NCBI GenBank assembly: GCA_018873225.1
Contig: JAEILZ010000006.1
Span: 2,046,001 to 2,110,000, forward strand
Source: [Phialemoniopsis] sp. UDSM-2020
Lineage: Eukaryota; Ascomycota; Sordariomycetes; Thyridiales; Thyridiaceae
Reading direction: 5' to 3'
Length of the DNA: 64,000 nt
Position 1 is the stretch's first letter. Each line of letters starts with the position of its first letter. Below are positions 31,514-42,717 of the stretch, in pieces. Made by a program: the position numbers and the translations under genes. Under the pieces are notes generated by a model, which saw only the letters and a list, made by a program, of their open reading frames with translations, was not told where the DNA came from and searched no databases.

Positions 31514-33196
31514 TCAAACATTCTCGACAGCTTGTGTCTCAACCCTGTTACCCTTCAGGTCGGCACCAGCCACATTGTGCCTGAACTCTTCCTCTTCGGA
31601 TCGCAACTGCTCCATGATGATCTTGTTCGCCTTCGAGACAGGCTTGACGGCGAAGAGCCGGTCCATCGACTCTAGTGGAATGTTGGACGTTTCGGGAAGG
31701 ACGAAGAACACGAATATGGAGCTTAGGATCATCATAGAGGCGAAGAAAAAGTAGACCCCGTACTTCATGGTGAGGAACATGGTCGGCGTGAAGCGAGATA
31801 TGATGAAGTTCCAGAACCAGTTGTTCGCGGCTGCGGAAGCTTGGCCCAGAGATCTGTCATGAGGGAAGGTTAGTCAAAGCCAATCACAGAGAGAACGAGA
31901 CGAAGTATTCTTGTTCACATACCGGGTATTGAGATCAAAGATCTCCGAGTTGATGACCCACGGCGTGCCACTCCAGCTCAGCTGATACGGCACAGTCCAC
32001 AGGAAGAAGAAGAAAATCGCAGCAATCCCGCCGGGTGTCATCTTTGTGTCCGTGGCGTTAGGATCCGGGTTGGCAACCTTGATATATGCTCCCAGGAACC
32101 ACATGCACACGGAGCCGCCAAGGGAGCCCCAAATCAGTAGGGTCCGGCGGCCGAATCTGTCGATGAAGAACCATGCCCAGATGAAGCACTCGACGCTCTT
32201 GACAAGACCAAAAATGCCTGTGGCGAGGAAGCTCGTTGATGTTCCCGTGACGCCAATGCTCGCGAACACGGTTGGGCTGTAGTAGTTGATGGCATTGATG
32301 CCGGAGCCGTTCTGCCACATAAACAGGAGGCCACCAAGAATGAAACGCCACTGCACACTGCGTTTCTTGAGAGCCTTAAAGGGCTTCCAGAAGCCTGTGC
32401 CGACTTCATGGCGGAAACGCTCAATCTCCGAGTCGATGGACCCAATCTCTTCAACAATGTATAGGTCGCTCTGCTCGAGCTGTCGTAGCCAGCAGAGGGT
32501 CTTGATGGCTTGGTTGCGTCTGCCCTTGGTGAAGAGCCAGCGTGGGGACTCGGGGACGTAGAGCAGGCCGAAGAAGAGCATGCCGACGGGCACCAGCTGG
32601 ATGGCAAAGGGGATGAGCCACTGCGTGTGCGTCGGGGCCATGGTGCGGTTGACGCCGTAGTTGATCCAGAAGCCGACCATGCCGCCGACCTGCCAGGCGA
32701 TCTCCCAGATGCCGCCGAGGCGGCCGCGGATGGCGGGCGGCGAGATCTCCGAGATGTAGATGGGCACGAGACTGGAGCAGCCGCCGACGGCCCAGCCCGT
32801 GAGCACGCGCCCGCCGATGATGAGGCCTAGCCCTTTGTCGCCCGTGGCCCCGCAGTTCATGGCGGCGCCGACGAGGAAGAAGACGACGAAGACGAAGAGG
32901 GAGAGCCGGCGGCCGAGGTAGTAGCCCGAGACGTAGGCGGACAGGCTGCCGAAGAAGGCGCCGGCCTGGTAGACGGAGACGATGTCGGCCTGCAGCTTGG
33001 CGAGGCCCTCCTTGCCGTACGAGGCGAAGTTGAACTCGGACTTGAAGGAGGGCAGGGCCAGCGAGGTGCCGATGAAGGACGAGTCATAACCGATGCCGCA
33101 TGCCGCGAAGCAGGCGATGACCGCGCAGAGGTAGATGCGCCAGTTGTAGACCTGCTTGGGCGTCGGCCGGTCTTCGATCAGGGTGAATAAGCCCAT
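31514..33196 (-). CDS. qutD: Quinate permease (QutD/QA-Y type MFS transporter)
   Basis: Plasma-membrane importer for quinate. Two exons, 31923-33196 and 31514-31853; the splice joins NTR to SLGQASAAANNWFWNFIISR. 537 residues, in the QA-Y size range. The N-terminus EDRPTPKQVYNWRIYLCAVI and GIGYDSSFIGTSLALPSF closely follow the quinate permease pattern. MFS motifs: GRVLTGWAVGG, PESPRWL, DRFGRRT and PETSNIPLESMDRLF. It is divergent from a 3-dehydroquinase across a 698-bp promoter with a palindromic element. Catabolic clusters in Neurospora and Aspergillus pair the same two functions, so the assignment is strong. Confidence 0.92.
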
Positions 33197-33894
33197 CTTG
33201 AGAGGTAGTGGAAGGCCTTGTCTGAACAGTAGGACTGAGAAAGATCAACAAACAACGACGAGGGAAGTGGAAGTAGGTAGTGATGGAAGATCACTTAAAG
33301 CAGAGACCGTCCATCGGTAAAGGGGCAGTCCTCTCGCCCATTTATTCGCAGATCATAACCTGCAGAGCCTGCTCGCCCAGTCCCGAGGAACGGTCACTTC
33401 CTGGGGGATATCCACTTCCCCATACCTTTGAGTGCCAAAATGCTGCATCTAATTCAACTAGTCATTAGCGTTGCACCAAGAGGCATCACTGGGAGGCATT
33501 TGCCACGGCCTCAATCTTGTCGTTGCGCTCATGCTCCACATAGTTAGGTCCGGTCTTCTAAAATAATTGACCGGAAGCCCAAACCCTTCGTAGGAAGATG
33601 ATCGTCTCTCTCGGTAGTCAACTTGCACCCCGTGTAGAGCCGGCCAAATACCCAAGTACACCTGCATGCGACAGATTGCTCCGCACGTCAAACTGGAGGC
33701 CGTATATCGGCGACTTGGGTTGCGTTGGTGGCCTTCTGCTCCACCTCTTTCACGCTGTAAAGTTATTTTTGTATTGCATGTGATTACCATCGTCACAAAG
33801 TCTTGGGCATAGCTCTTTCCTCCTGAATCGACTGTCGTTAGCTGAGGTTGCTCTAGAATACCTCCTAAGCCAAGAACAAAACATAGTAGTCACC
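33197..33894. promoter_or_regulatory. Divergent promoter, permease / 3-dehydroquinase, with palindromic element
   Basis: At 33549-33575 it carries a perfect inverted repeat: TCCGGTC, 13 bases, GACCGGA. Its right half, read on the minus strand, is TCCGGTCAATTATTTTAG and recurs with one change at 35676-35693 in the next divergent promoter of the cluster. Inverted CGG triplets (CGG-N17-CCG) suit a Zn2Cys6 dimer. No clear QA-1F-type GGATAA...TTATCC palindrome was seen here. Confidence 0.6.
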
Positions 33895-34359
33895 ATGTCT
33901 AAGCGCACCATACTCCTCATCAACGGGCCCAACCTCAACCTTCTGGGGACGAGAGAACCTCATATCTACGGCAGCACCACGCTCGACGAAGTGATCACGG
34001 CCGCGAACCAGCAAGCCGCCGACCTGGGCATTACCCTGCACACATTCCAGACCAACCATGAGGGCGCAATTGTCGACCGCATCCAGGAGGCCCGCGGCAA
34101 TGTCGATGCCATCATCCTGAACCCGGCCGGCCTGACGCATACGGGAGTCACCATCCGCGACGCACTCCTCGGCGTCGACATCCCCTTCATCGAGCTCCAT
34201 GTGTCCAACATCCACGCGCGCGAGCCCTGGCGCCACCACAGCTACTTCCACGACAAGGCCGTCGCTGTCATCTGCGGCATGGGCACGCACGGATATACCG
34301 CAGCGATCGAGTTTGCAGCGAAACACATGAAGATCAAGGAGAAGACGGCTTCAGCTTGA
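33895..34359 (+). CDS. qutE: Catabolic 3-dehydroquinase, type II
   Basis: Dehydrates 3-dehydroquinate to 3-dehydroshikimate in quinate breakdown. Intronless, 154 residues, the normal size for the dodecameric type II enzyme. Motifs in order: [18 protein letters not shown] (catalytic Tyr is the last Tyr, with the Arg on the lid loop), [25 protein letters not shown], and [11 protein letters not shown], whose His and Asn complete the active site. [13 protein letters not shown] closes the fold. It is unrelated to the dehydroquinase-like domain of the repressor at 1-2472. Flanked by the permease (divergent) and a dehydroshikimate dehydratase-like gene (convergent, 119 bp away). Confidence 0.96.
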   Translation: MSKRTILLINGPNLNLLGTREPHIYGSTTLDEVITAANQQAADLGITLHTFQTNHEGAIVDRIQEARGNVDAIILNPAGLTHTGVTIRDALLGVDIPFIELHVSNIHAREPWRHHSYFHDKAVAVICGMGTHGYTAAIEFAAKHMKIKEKTASA

Positions 34360-34478
34360 TGAGGAGCAATGTTGACTGGTATGAGAGAGTTGGAAGGAAA
34401 GGTGTATATGGTATCTTAGATGACATTCTAGACAGCCTGCATATTCATGACTAAATCTTTTCTCCTTGATCCAAGCTG

Positions 34479-35462
34479 TCATTGCACTGCAGCCGATATC
34501 ATGTCCACGGATTTCTTTGCACGGCGGGCCATGACCTCCGGCCCATTCTCCTCCAGCTTGTTCTCTCTTGGGAATGACTCCATCGAGATCCATCCCTGCC
34601 AGCCAAAATCTCTCACCAATGTCCGAGCCATGTCGCCAACGGGGAAATATCCCTCTCCGGGAAATGGCCGGCAAGACCTTGATAGCGCTAATCTTGGATC
34701 CTTGACCTCGAGCCCTTCGAATAGCGGCGAGTCGAACGTCAGGGGCGGATCCTGGCGCACCGCGTCAGATAGCTGAAAGTAGAGCACCTTCTCCTTAGGA
34801 CATCGAGCAACGAGCTCAGCCAAAGATGTTCTCGTCGCTTCGTCGCCGCCGGGAATCAAGCCATCCGCTGCCATCGGGTCGCCCCAAATTCGCGCGTGGA
34901 TATGGAAAGAGTCCAGACATAGCCCAAAGTTGGGCCTGTTCACAGCTTCGACGATGCGTAAGCTATCTTGCCACAAGGCAATGTGCTGTGCAAAGGCAAC
35001 AGCTTCATAAGCGATGCTGATGCCTTGCGGTGCGGCCAAGTCGGCCAGCGCTTGAAGCTCTGGAACGATGATGGCCTCGTCTCCAGTACTGTCGACCAGA
35101 AACTGCGAGGGCATTTGTATGATACTCGTCCCTGCAATTCGTGCCAGTTCTATCCAATCCCGCGCTTGTGACAGCCTCTCCTCGAAGGGCACAGCCAGAT
35201 TCCCCTCGAAGTACTTCAGTGGGTTCAAGCTCAGAATCTCGAGTGAGTGAAGCTCAGCAAGTCGTCGCGCTTCGCGAGCTGCGTCTTGGAGGCTCTCTGA
35301 GTTGTCCCCGGCGTGTTTGGTAAGGTCTGTGTAGACCAGCTCGACGCCGTCGAAGCCATGTCGTTTTGCGGCACGGAACTTTTGCTCGAGAGTGTGAGTC
35401 GGGTGCTGCCCGAGTGACTGCGTGGGAACGGCCCACTTGATCCGTGATGTCGTGTCAGCCAT
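34479..35462 (-). CDS. qutC: 3-dehydroshikimate dehydratase-like TIM barrel
   Basis: Predicted to convert 3-dehydroshikimate to protocatechuate. Intronless, 327 residues, xylose-isomerase-like/AP-endonuclease-2 fold. Metal and active-site residues expected from the family: Glu in IAYEAVAF, Asp and His in GLCLDSFHIHARIWGDP, the strand YFQLSD, and Glu in WISMESFPREN. RHGFDGVELVYTDL near the start is typical. Start at 35462 (MADTTSRIKW). The sequence is more diverged from QA-4/QutC than the permease and dehydroquinase are from theirs, so a related isomerase/dehydratase is possible. Its place in the cluster is the stronger argument. Confidence 0.8.
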   Translation of the reverse strand: MADTTSRIKWAVPTQSLGQHPTHTLEQKFRAAKRHGFDGVELVYTDLTKHAGDNSESLQDAAREARRLAELHSLEILSLNPLKYFEGNLAVPFEERLSQARDWIELARIAGTSIIQMPSQFLVDSTGDEAIIVPELQALADLAAPQGISIAYEAVAFAQHIALWQDSLRIVEAVNRPNFGLCLDSFHIHARIWGDPMAADGLIPGGDEATRTSLAELVARCPKEKVLYFQLSDAVRQDPPLTFDSPLFEGLEVKDPRLALSRSCRPFPGEGYFPVGDMARTLVRDFGWQGWISMESFPRENKLEENGPEVMARRAKKSVDMISAAVQ

Positions 35463-35885
35463 GAGTGTGAAAGCGTCAATTAGCTGATGCCCGGAGAGTC
35501 TTCACTTCGAGTAGAACCCATCAAGACGCATCGCAGCAAGCACAGAGCCAGGCACAGTGAGAGTGCTGTCCAATGGATACCGGATGATTCATTCCGGCTT
35601 TCGGACAGCAGCGGCATAGTCTCACGCCCCATTCCAATGGTGCCCCAATTTTGCTCCAGAATGCACACTCCAAGGTCCGGTCAATTATTCTAGTAGCTCC
35701 AGAAGTCAGAACCATGCGGGGTTTTCTCCGGACCAAGAGCATCGACTGCCCAGAGAAAATATCGCCGGATCGGAGTTGTGACCGCACTGGACAAGGTTTC
35801 ACTCTAGAGATATCCGCCCTGCCCAGACAGTTTCAACGTATCTTTGGCCTACGCAGTCAAGCTTCACTTTCACCAACATAAGATC
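35463..35885. promoter_or_regulatory. Divergent promoter, dehydratase / SDR, with shared cluster element
   Basis: Bases 35676-35693 read TCCGGTCAATTATTCTAG, matching 17 of 18 positions of the minus-strand element at 33558-33575. In both places the preceding bases are AGG or CTT, so only the element itself is conserved. It lies 214 bp from the dehydratase ATG and 193 bp from the SDR ATG. Confidence 0.55.
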
Positions 35886-36765
35886 ATGGCGGAAATGGCA
35901 GGTTCAATACCCATATCCCAAGGTCATGGGGTTCGAAGGCTCGATGGCAAAGTCGCCCTCATCACGGGCGGCGCGGGCGCTATCGGCGTCGCATCCGCTG
36001 TCCGTATGCTCGGCGAGGGAGCCAGCGTCAGTCTGATCGATATCAACAAAGAGGCACTGGATGCAGCCGTAACGCAGCTCAAGGTAGCCCTCCCGTCCGA
36101 AGCAGGGCTGGACAAGCGAATTCTGCCCATTCAAGCGGACGTAACGATACAAGACAGTGTCGAGGCCTACACAAAACAGACGGTGGACACTTTTGGGCGC
36201 CTGGACTGTGCCTTTCTCAACGCTGGCATCAGCTACGGATCTACAAGCATATTCGACACCACAGAGGAGAAGTTTGACCAAGTCATGAACATTAACGTCA
36301 AATCAGGTATGTTTATCTACTATACTGATCTGTATGTAATCTCTCCATACTAACTCTTTGCAAGCGTTCCTTGGACTGAAAGCAGCTGCAAGAGTGATGA
36401 AGGACCTAGGTAACGGCGGAAGCATCATCCTGACGTCCTCCATCGCCGGTCTTCGGGGCACGCCTGGCTTGATCCTGTATTCTGGCTCCAAGTTTGCCCT
36501 CAGGGGGTTCGCTCTGACAGCCGCGAACGAGCTAGGCCAGTACGGCATACGTGTCAACACGCTGCATCCCAGCGGTGTCGACTCACCGATGTTCCGCGCA
36601 GCTTGGAGTCCCGAGAAGATACAAGAGCTGCTCAAGGCAATGCCACTGGGCAGGTTCGCGAGCGTGTCAGACATCGCTGGCGTGGTGGCGTTTCTAGCTA
36701 GCGAGGACTCCAAGTTTATGACGGGCGGCTTCCTCAAGGTCGACGGAGGCTGTATCAACTTTTGA
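35886..36765 (+). CDS. Short-chain dehydrogenase/reductase in the quinate cluster
   Basis: Classical SDR of 273 residues, two exons, 35886-36306 and 36365-36765. Cofactor motif TGGAGAIG, then NAG (LNAGISYG), catalytic Ser in TSSIAGLRG, and Tyr-x3-Lys in LYSGSKFAL. Asp in SLIDINK after strand 2 suggests NAD preference. An upstream in-frame ATG (35844) exists; I prefer 35886 because the fold starts soon after and fungal SDRs seldom have a longer lead. Its promoter is shared with the dehydratase-like gene. It may oxidise quinate or shikimate in place of the usual AROE-like quinate dehydrogenase, which is not in the window. That role is inference. Confidence 0.88.
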
Positions 36766-36782
36766 ATCAAATCCATTCGATG

Positions 36783-39211
36783 TCAAACGGGGCTTTCGAA
36801 CCATGGTGCACCCCACTCCCTCATCATGTCCGAGAATGCTTGATGTGCGGCATCCTCTGTCCTGGGTGACAGGCCCGTAATTGGGAACGGACAATTGGGA
36901 TCGAAAAGGGAGTCAGGATGTGCCATGCCCGCATTCATTACCGGAAATTGGTGGCTGCCAAAGTCCATAAATGGCTGGTTTGCCTCATTTGACTCGTTGC
37001 TTGCAGTCATTCCCAAAGAGTTAAATCGTCTCCGGAGAATCTGGAGTAGATGCTGTCCAAGCAAAGCTGAGACACTGTAACGATGACTTGGGGTCGTGCC
37101 TGCTTTCTCCATTTGTAGAGCCAGCTCGGAAAGCAGCGCCAGGAGTTCAATTTCTTGGCCAGGGCGGCTGCCGTAGAGTCGAGGGAATAGCTTGAGTGCG
37201 AGAACTGCCGCATAAGAACTCATAGCCCAAGTAGGCGTTATCATGCAATACAGGGGCTCTCCAACGTCGCGGAGGTCTTGCACTGCGGTCTCACAGCAAT
37301 TAATAGCGGCTTCGAAACAGTCCTCAGTTGTGGCCTCTGCGTCGTTGACCGCATTCGAACTGTCATGTAGTGCAAACGATAACGTCCACAGGCGGGCATG
37401 CATGTAGACACAACGAAGAAACACGTGGCATGTTTTCTCTGTTGTGTGATCATCATAAGCCGCGGACGAAGAGAGCCACATCGCCCTCCAGGGTTCAAGC
37501 TGGGAGTCGACAATGTCGCGCACCCAGTGTCTCGGGTTCTTGGGCTTGCCAAGGCGATCTTTCACTGCGTGGTGAAGATGAGCAAGATGGCGGCGTAGAA
37601 GAACAAAGGCGCAGGTATATCGGTCCGTAGGATTGCTCAGAGGGTGCTGCCACCAAGTTTCGATCTGTTGTGTAAGGGTATTCTCCGGGAAAGGGGTGAT
37701 ACGGCCACGGGCTGCGCTATGTGCTCGCTCCCAAAGCATTAGTCGGTACCATGCCCGCTCTCGATTCCGTCCCAATCGGGTGTTGTATTGAGTTGCTGAC
37801 CAGTCCGAGCCGTCTTCGAGCCATTGTGTCGAAGTGAGTTCATGTCTTTTCAGGTCTGCATTAAGGGCCAAGTCTGAGATCATGTCCATAGCATAGGTAG
37901 TGTAGAGCCAGGAGTGATCTTCTGCCATCGAGTTGGCAGGCACAGTGCAGATAAGAGAGATATAGAAACCCTGTGCTATCTCTACTGATTTGAAGCCACA
38001 AGTGTGTACGTGTTTTGAAAGCTTTTCGCCATGCAGACGAAGACGTTTGGACAAAGCCGCTGCGGTCGGATCAAATTGTGCCGTCAGGGCCAACATCCAC
38101 GTAAAGAGCAGCGCTGATCTCGATCTAACAAACTCAACCGTGTGCAAGTCCGGGTCGAGTATACCGTTGATGGGATGTAGACGCTGAAAATACCTGCATG
38201 CTAGTCAATGAAGAACACTCCGAGAAGGCGGAAGCAATGACGAAACTGACACTGGAAACAACGAAGACACTTCCTCCATCGTGATTAGTCCTAAATCAAC
38301 AGGATCAAGATCTGGTCCTGTATCTCTGGCTCCGTTTTGGTTGTGTGACTTGAAGTAGTTCGCGTACTGTCCGAGGTGACGAGGCCGGACAGAGAGTGTC
38401 GTCAACGCATTCTCAAGGATACTTCGGTCTAACGTCAGTCCTAACGAGACATAGCCAGGTCGGCTCAGAAAAGATTTGCTGCGGAAGTCGCCATTCAGTG
38501 TGAAATTAGGTTGAGTCCATGAAGGAAGATCCATCCCAATGGATGCGTCTCGTTGGACGATCAAAGTTGACTGAGGAGACGACTCGACCATTATGTCTTC
38601 CTCGTTCGCCTCAGCTTCACCCGAGGCTTTAGCCATAAGCTCTAGTGGGTTGCTGACGGAATGATCGGTTCGTTGAACAGATGCCAACTGCGACTCTTGA
38701 ACTGGTAGTTTGGGGGTATCATTGACAGTGTTTCCCGACACGTGTGTCCCCAATGCCTCGCTCCGCTGTGGTGACTCCATAGCCATTATGAGACTGAGTA
38801 AGTCACCCTCGGAAGCTTTTGATGGTGTTGCACAGTCTTGATCCAGCGACTGCCGTTCCGCCTTGCGAACATGTGTTTGGATCTGACGGACTGCTTTGTC
38901 GACACCGCGATACTTGCCCCGGGCCCCTGGCTTGCGACCGCGTTGTCGCTTCTGAGGTATGCGACAAGCTCGATCGTTCCTTTGACATCTATCGCATGGC
39001 TGACTCGAGTCATTCATGTTGTCCGAGGAGCGAATGCATCGCATCTTGTTCAGTTTAGCTGGTCTGATGCCTGCCACCGCGAAGGGAACCCGCATCGTTT
39101 TACCTTCTGGTTGCGGCATGCCTCGCAAGCGGCGATTTGAGACATCCGTGACGCCGAATGAGCGGGATTCGGTGTATTGATATCAGCATGGTCGTAAATG
39201 TCCAGTTCCAT
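36783..39211 (-). CDS. Zn2Cys6 transcription factor beside the quinate genes
   Basis: 770 residues, three exons: 39104-39211, 38251-39044 and 36783-38193. The zinc cluster is split by intron 1: Cys-x2-Cys-x6-Cys-x13-Cys-x2-Cys-x6-Cys, followed by a basic linker (KRQRGRKPGARGKYRG) that probably contacts DNA. After a disordered region comes the fungal_trans domain, starting LGQYANYFKSHN and continuing YFQRLHPINGILDPDLHTVE across intron 2. Frame is open upstream to 39259, so the start could be earlier. It is convergent with the SDR, only 17 bp apart. It does not look like QutA/QA-1F, so it may be a separate regulator of this cluster. Confidence 0.85.
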
Positions 39212-41016
39212 CTCGTTGTGTTCTTCTTGCTGGCCAGCTTGGAGTCTCGACTTGAGCACAATGTCGAGGCCAGCATATGATTGCGGGGAAGATCATTGGG
39301 GAAAATTGGGGCGAGAATCGCCAGCACCAAAACACTCAATGCTGTCAAAAACTTTTATCCACTCCCAGTATCCCAGAAGAGTGTCTAGTGATGCGCAGAG
39401 ACTAGTTTAGCCCATCCACTCCGGCCATCTTGGCCCTTGAGAGAAGAATCCTACTGAGATTTCTGGGTGGGCGCTGATCTCTTTTGGAGCTTCAGAATCG
39501 TCCGTAGCCCAACTGGCATGCTTCTCGTCAGGAGTGAGAAGCAGAGTAGAAACAGTTTTATGGATTATCTTGATGGACGATACACCTACTTGCCTTACCA
39601 GCTTGTTTATCCAAATGATTTAATGGTCAGTACACGCAAGAACTATCAAGGCACTGACTTGTGAGAAAAAACCTGTCACAAGTGCGTCCTTCCTCGTACA
39701 ACTGCACCTTCCAAACAATTGTAGGCTATGCTCATCTTAACCAACATGCGCCAGAGGTATGAAATCGGACATTTTGAGGTCGGCATGAACGATCGAGGGC
39801 CCTCATCACGGTGAATTACATGGACATGGACGCCACATGGCGCACTCGGCAGCCATCCCCACCAGCCGGTCAATTTATTTAGAGCGCCGGTACCCACCGA
39901 CCCGCATGCCTTGGGAGCAAGAGGCCACAAGCCTACAGCGTCGAGAAAGGTTTGTAGCAATTCTAGCATTGCCAGAGTTTCGAGTTACCTTGAGATATGC
40001 CCACACGTGATAGGAGACACCGTAGCCTTGGGAGACGGGCTTGACTCAGAATCACCGTCCTTGTTGATGGGCTGCAGCAACACAGTTTGGGTGCAGTGCC
40101 TCGACACAGGTGTAAGCAGCTTGACGTCTTTGACGACTACCGTGCTTCGTATCTCAAGCTTGGCTAAGACGCCCCAGCCGTATAAGATGTTGTCCCTGAA
40201 GTCGACATCGCTAGAAAGCTAGGAGACGACCAAGGCTCATGTTTGCACCTCCAGGACAGGGATCTAGCGTTGGATCTTGACATTGAAGCTTTGCCCACTT
40301 CGCTAGGAATGCCACAACGTCAACATTACGATGCACCAACTTTGATCCTCTTGATCAGTTCCGTTGTTACACTAGGCTTATGGGCATGGGATGCCTACCG
40401 CGGCCATATCGGAAGAATATTAGACCGCCTACGTCTTCTAACCCAGTGCATGGTATGTAGGGAGGATAAGACTTGCCTCCGGATATGGGTCAAAGAAGGG
40501 ATGAAAAGTCAGATGCTCCTCAGAGAGTGGATGAGTGGCCCAGAGGACTTCAGAAACGAGGTGATGTCTGGGGGCGGAATGTGGGACTCAACGTCCCCTC
40601 CCCATCAAGCGGCTGGCACGAGAGGATCTTGACTCTTTAGAGCCGGAGTGGCTGTCACTAAAACTTTCTTTACCCTGACATGCTTCTCTCCGGGCCAAGG
40701 GGAGATGGATGAGGCAGGAGGTGTGGGAGCACAAAACCCAGCCCGTGATGTTGGCTGAACATCTGATGCGCTGGAGGGAGAGCAACGGACGAGAAGAGCG
40801 GCATTGGCCCGCAGTCCAAAATGCGGACTGGAATTCGATGCGGAAAGCAAAGGCAGCATGGATTGGTTGAAGGGTGGTCGGATCGTTATAAAGAAGTTGT
40901 TGGGACGAACTCCCAATCCATCACGCAATCATGGATCATCGTCACTGCATAGCAGCTACACCTACCCCTTACCCTCTGCAGATCTGTCCGTCAGAATAGA
41001 TCCGGATACACTCACT
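39212..41016. other. Intergenic, 1.8 kb, with a TATA box
   Basis: No supported gene. A 129-codon plus-strand frame at 40243-40632 has one hydrophobic stretch but no domain or splice support. TATAAAG at 40887-40893 lies 124 bp before the secreted cysteine-rich gene and is its likely TATA box. Confidence 0.5.
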
Positions 41017-41791
41017 ATGCAGCGACTTCACTCCATCATCATCATCGCCGCCATCGCAGCAACCAGGTGAGCCTCCTCCATCCACAATTTCACAACCACC
41101 CACATGACACTAACACAAAGTCCTCTCCCTCTCTCCCAGCGCCGCCGCCGCACAGCTCCTCGTCCCGTCCCTCGGCCCAGGAGAATGCGAGCCCTGCTAC
41201 ACCGCCACCGTCCGCCCGGACCCCTGCTACGTCCCGATCGCCTGCGCCGCCGTCTGCTGGCCCTGGAGCAAGCCGCGGCCGCCGACCAAGCCCGCGCCCG
41301 CCGCCACCACGACCCTGACGACCTTTATCCCCGGCCCGCACCCGTCGTGCCCCTCCACGAGCACCGTCACGCTGCCCACGCCGCCCTGCGCACCCGTCGG
41401 CGGGTGCTGCGACCCGCCGCCGCCGGTGGACGTGACCATCACGCGCACGTCCTACACGTCGCTGTGGTGCAACGGCGGGCCTGCGCTGACCACCCCGACG
41501 CCCTCGGTGGGCCCGCCGCGGCCGACGAGCACGTCGTGCTCGGTCTACAGGACGGTGTACCATCCCTGGATGTGCCCCATGATCATCTGCGCTCGCAAGG
41601 AAGGGTGCGTCTTGCCCCTGCCGACGCCCGCGCCTGTCGCAGTCGCCAAGAGGGAAGGTGCGGCGCTGCCGCCGCCGCTGTGGCCCACGGCCGGACCGCG
41701 GTACACGATTGCCGGGTGCACGGTCGTCGTGATGGGTCCGCCTTGTCCGCCTCTGCACTGCGAGCCGTGCGCGGTGCCGGTGACGATGTGA
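41017..41791 (+). CDS. Secreted cysteine-rich protein (effector-like)
   Basis: Two exons, 41017-41066 and 41140-41791; 233 residues. The first exon is almost wholly a signal peptide (MQRLHSIIIIAAIAATS), with cleavage likely near AAAA/QLL. The mature part has 18 cysteines, is rich in Pro and Thr (TTTLTTF, PRPPTKPAP) and shows repeated CxxC, CC and PCxP groupings, for example ECEPC, GGCCDPPPP and HCEPC. No known domain recognised. The intron splits a Ser codon and is the only way to join the signal peptide to the cysteine-rich frame. Candidate extracellular wall or host-interaction protein. A long antisense frame (41090-41758) is a GC shadow. Confidence 0.8.
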
Positions 41792-42717
41792 GAGTGAATG
41801 CGCGCTCGCGCGAAAATGTGACAGCGAAAGCGCTGGTATGGGATGCTGGGGAGGGTTTGGTTTGGCGCCCGGAAAAGTCAGCTGGCCCGGATGTACGCGC
41901 CCGCCCGGGGACTGAGGGCCAGTGGTCCGGAAATCCCCAAGCCGCAGGGCCTGTCGATCACATGTTTTGCGCGCGTTGGGTACGACCGTGAAAGTGGTTG
42001 CATTTACGTGTGTGCCTTGTGTGGCTTACTCGTTTGATGGCAATCAATGGGACAAAAGGCTGTGTGTACTTTGGTGAAGTTATCATTTGTATTTCAATCA
42101 ATCTTTAAGAGCGACGATGGTGGTATTTTATGCAGACAAGAAGAGCCGAGAAAGAAACCACCCAAAAAATGAAAAGCCAACCATGTACATACTGGAACAA
42201 ATCGGGGTATCGAAGCACCAAAAATGACAAGCCAGAGTCCGACAAAGGCGCGAGGAGGGCATTCTTGCTCAAAATCCTCTTACACTTCCTCCATGGTTCG
42301 TCTTCCCCTCCCTCCTCGGCCAAGGTAAGGCCAAAAGCCGAATCCGGGGTGATCGTCTGGCCCCCCTCCCAAAAGAATCAAACACCCACGCGCCCGTCTC
42401 CCGTCCGTTTCTTTCTGGGTATCTCCTCTTTAAAGTTTTCGTGAAAAAGACCAAAAAGAGCAAGTGTCGTCTTTACGCTTGATGGATCGCAAAACTCCCG
42501 AAAAGATCATAGTCCAGACTGGCATGCGCCTCGCTGCGAGCGTACAAGTATCGTGCGATGAAGTGCCAGCGACAGATAAAAACGTGCGTAATAGGTATGA
42601 CAATGGGTCGTGACAAAGGAATATTGGATCAACAAGATCAGCTAGGCCTGACCCGACATGACCATGGCCAATGTCGATCTGGCGGGTGGTCTTGTTGTTC
42701 GTCGTTCGTTGCCAGAT
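41792..42717. other. Convergent 3' region, 926 bp
   Basis: Between the stops of the secreted protein and the zinc-ribbon gene. Contains C-rich runs but no supported gene. Confidence 0.45.

Noticed and set aside
33197..33894. QA-1F-type GGATAA/TTATCC palindrome in the quinate promoter
   Set aside because: Looked for on both strands; no convincing copy found.
40243..40632. 129-codon frame with one hydrophobic segment
   Set aside because: No domain, no splice context and no clear promoter; left as intergenic.
41090..41758. 222-codon minus-strand frame opposite the secreted cysteine-rich gene
   Set aside because: Arg/Gly-rich by-product of GC-rich sequence; the plus strand has a signal peptide, intron and TATA box.
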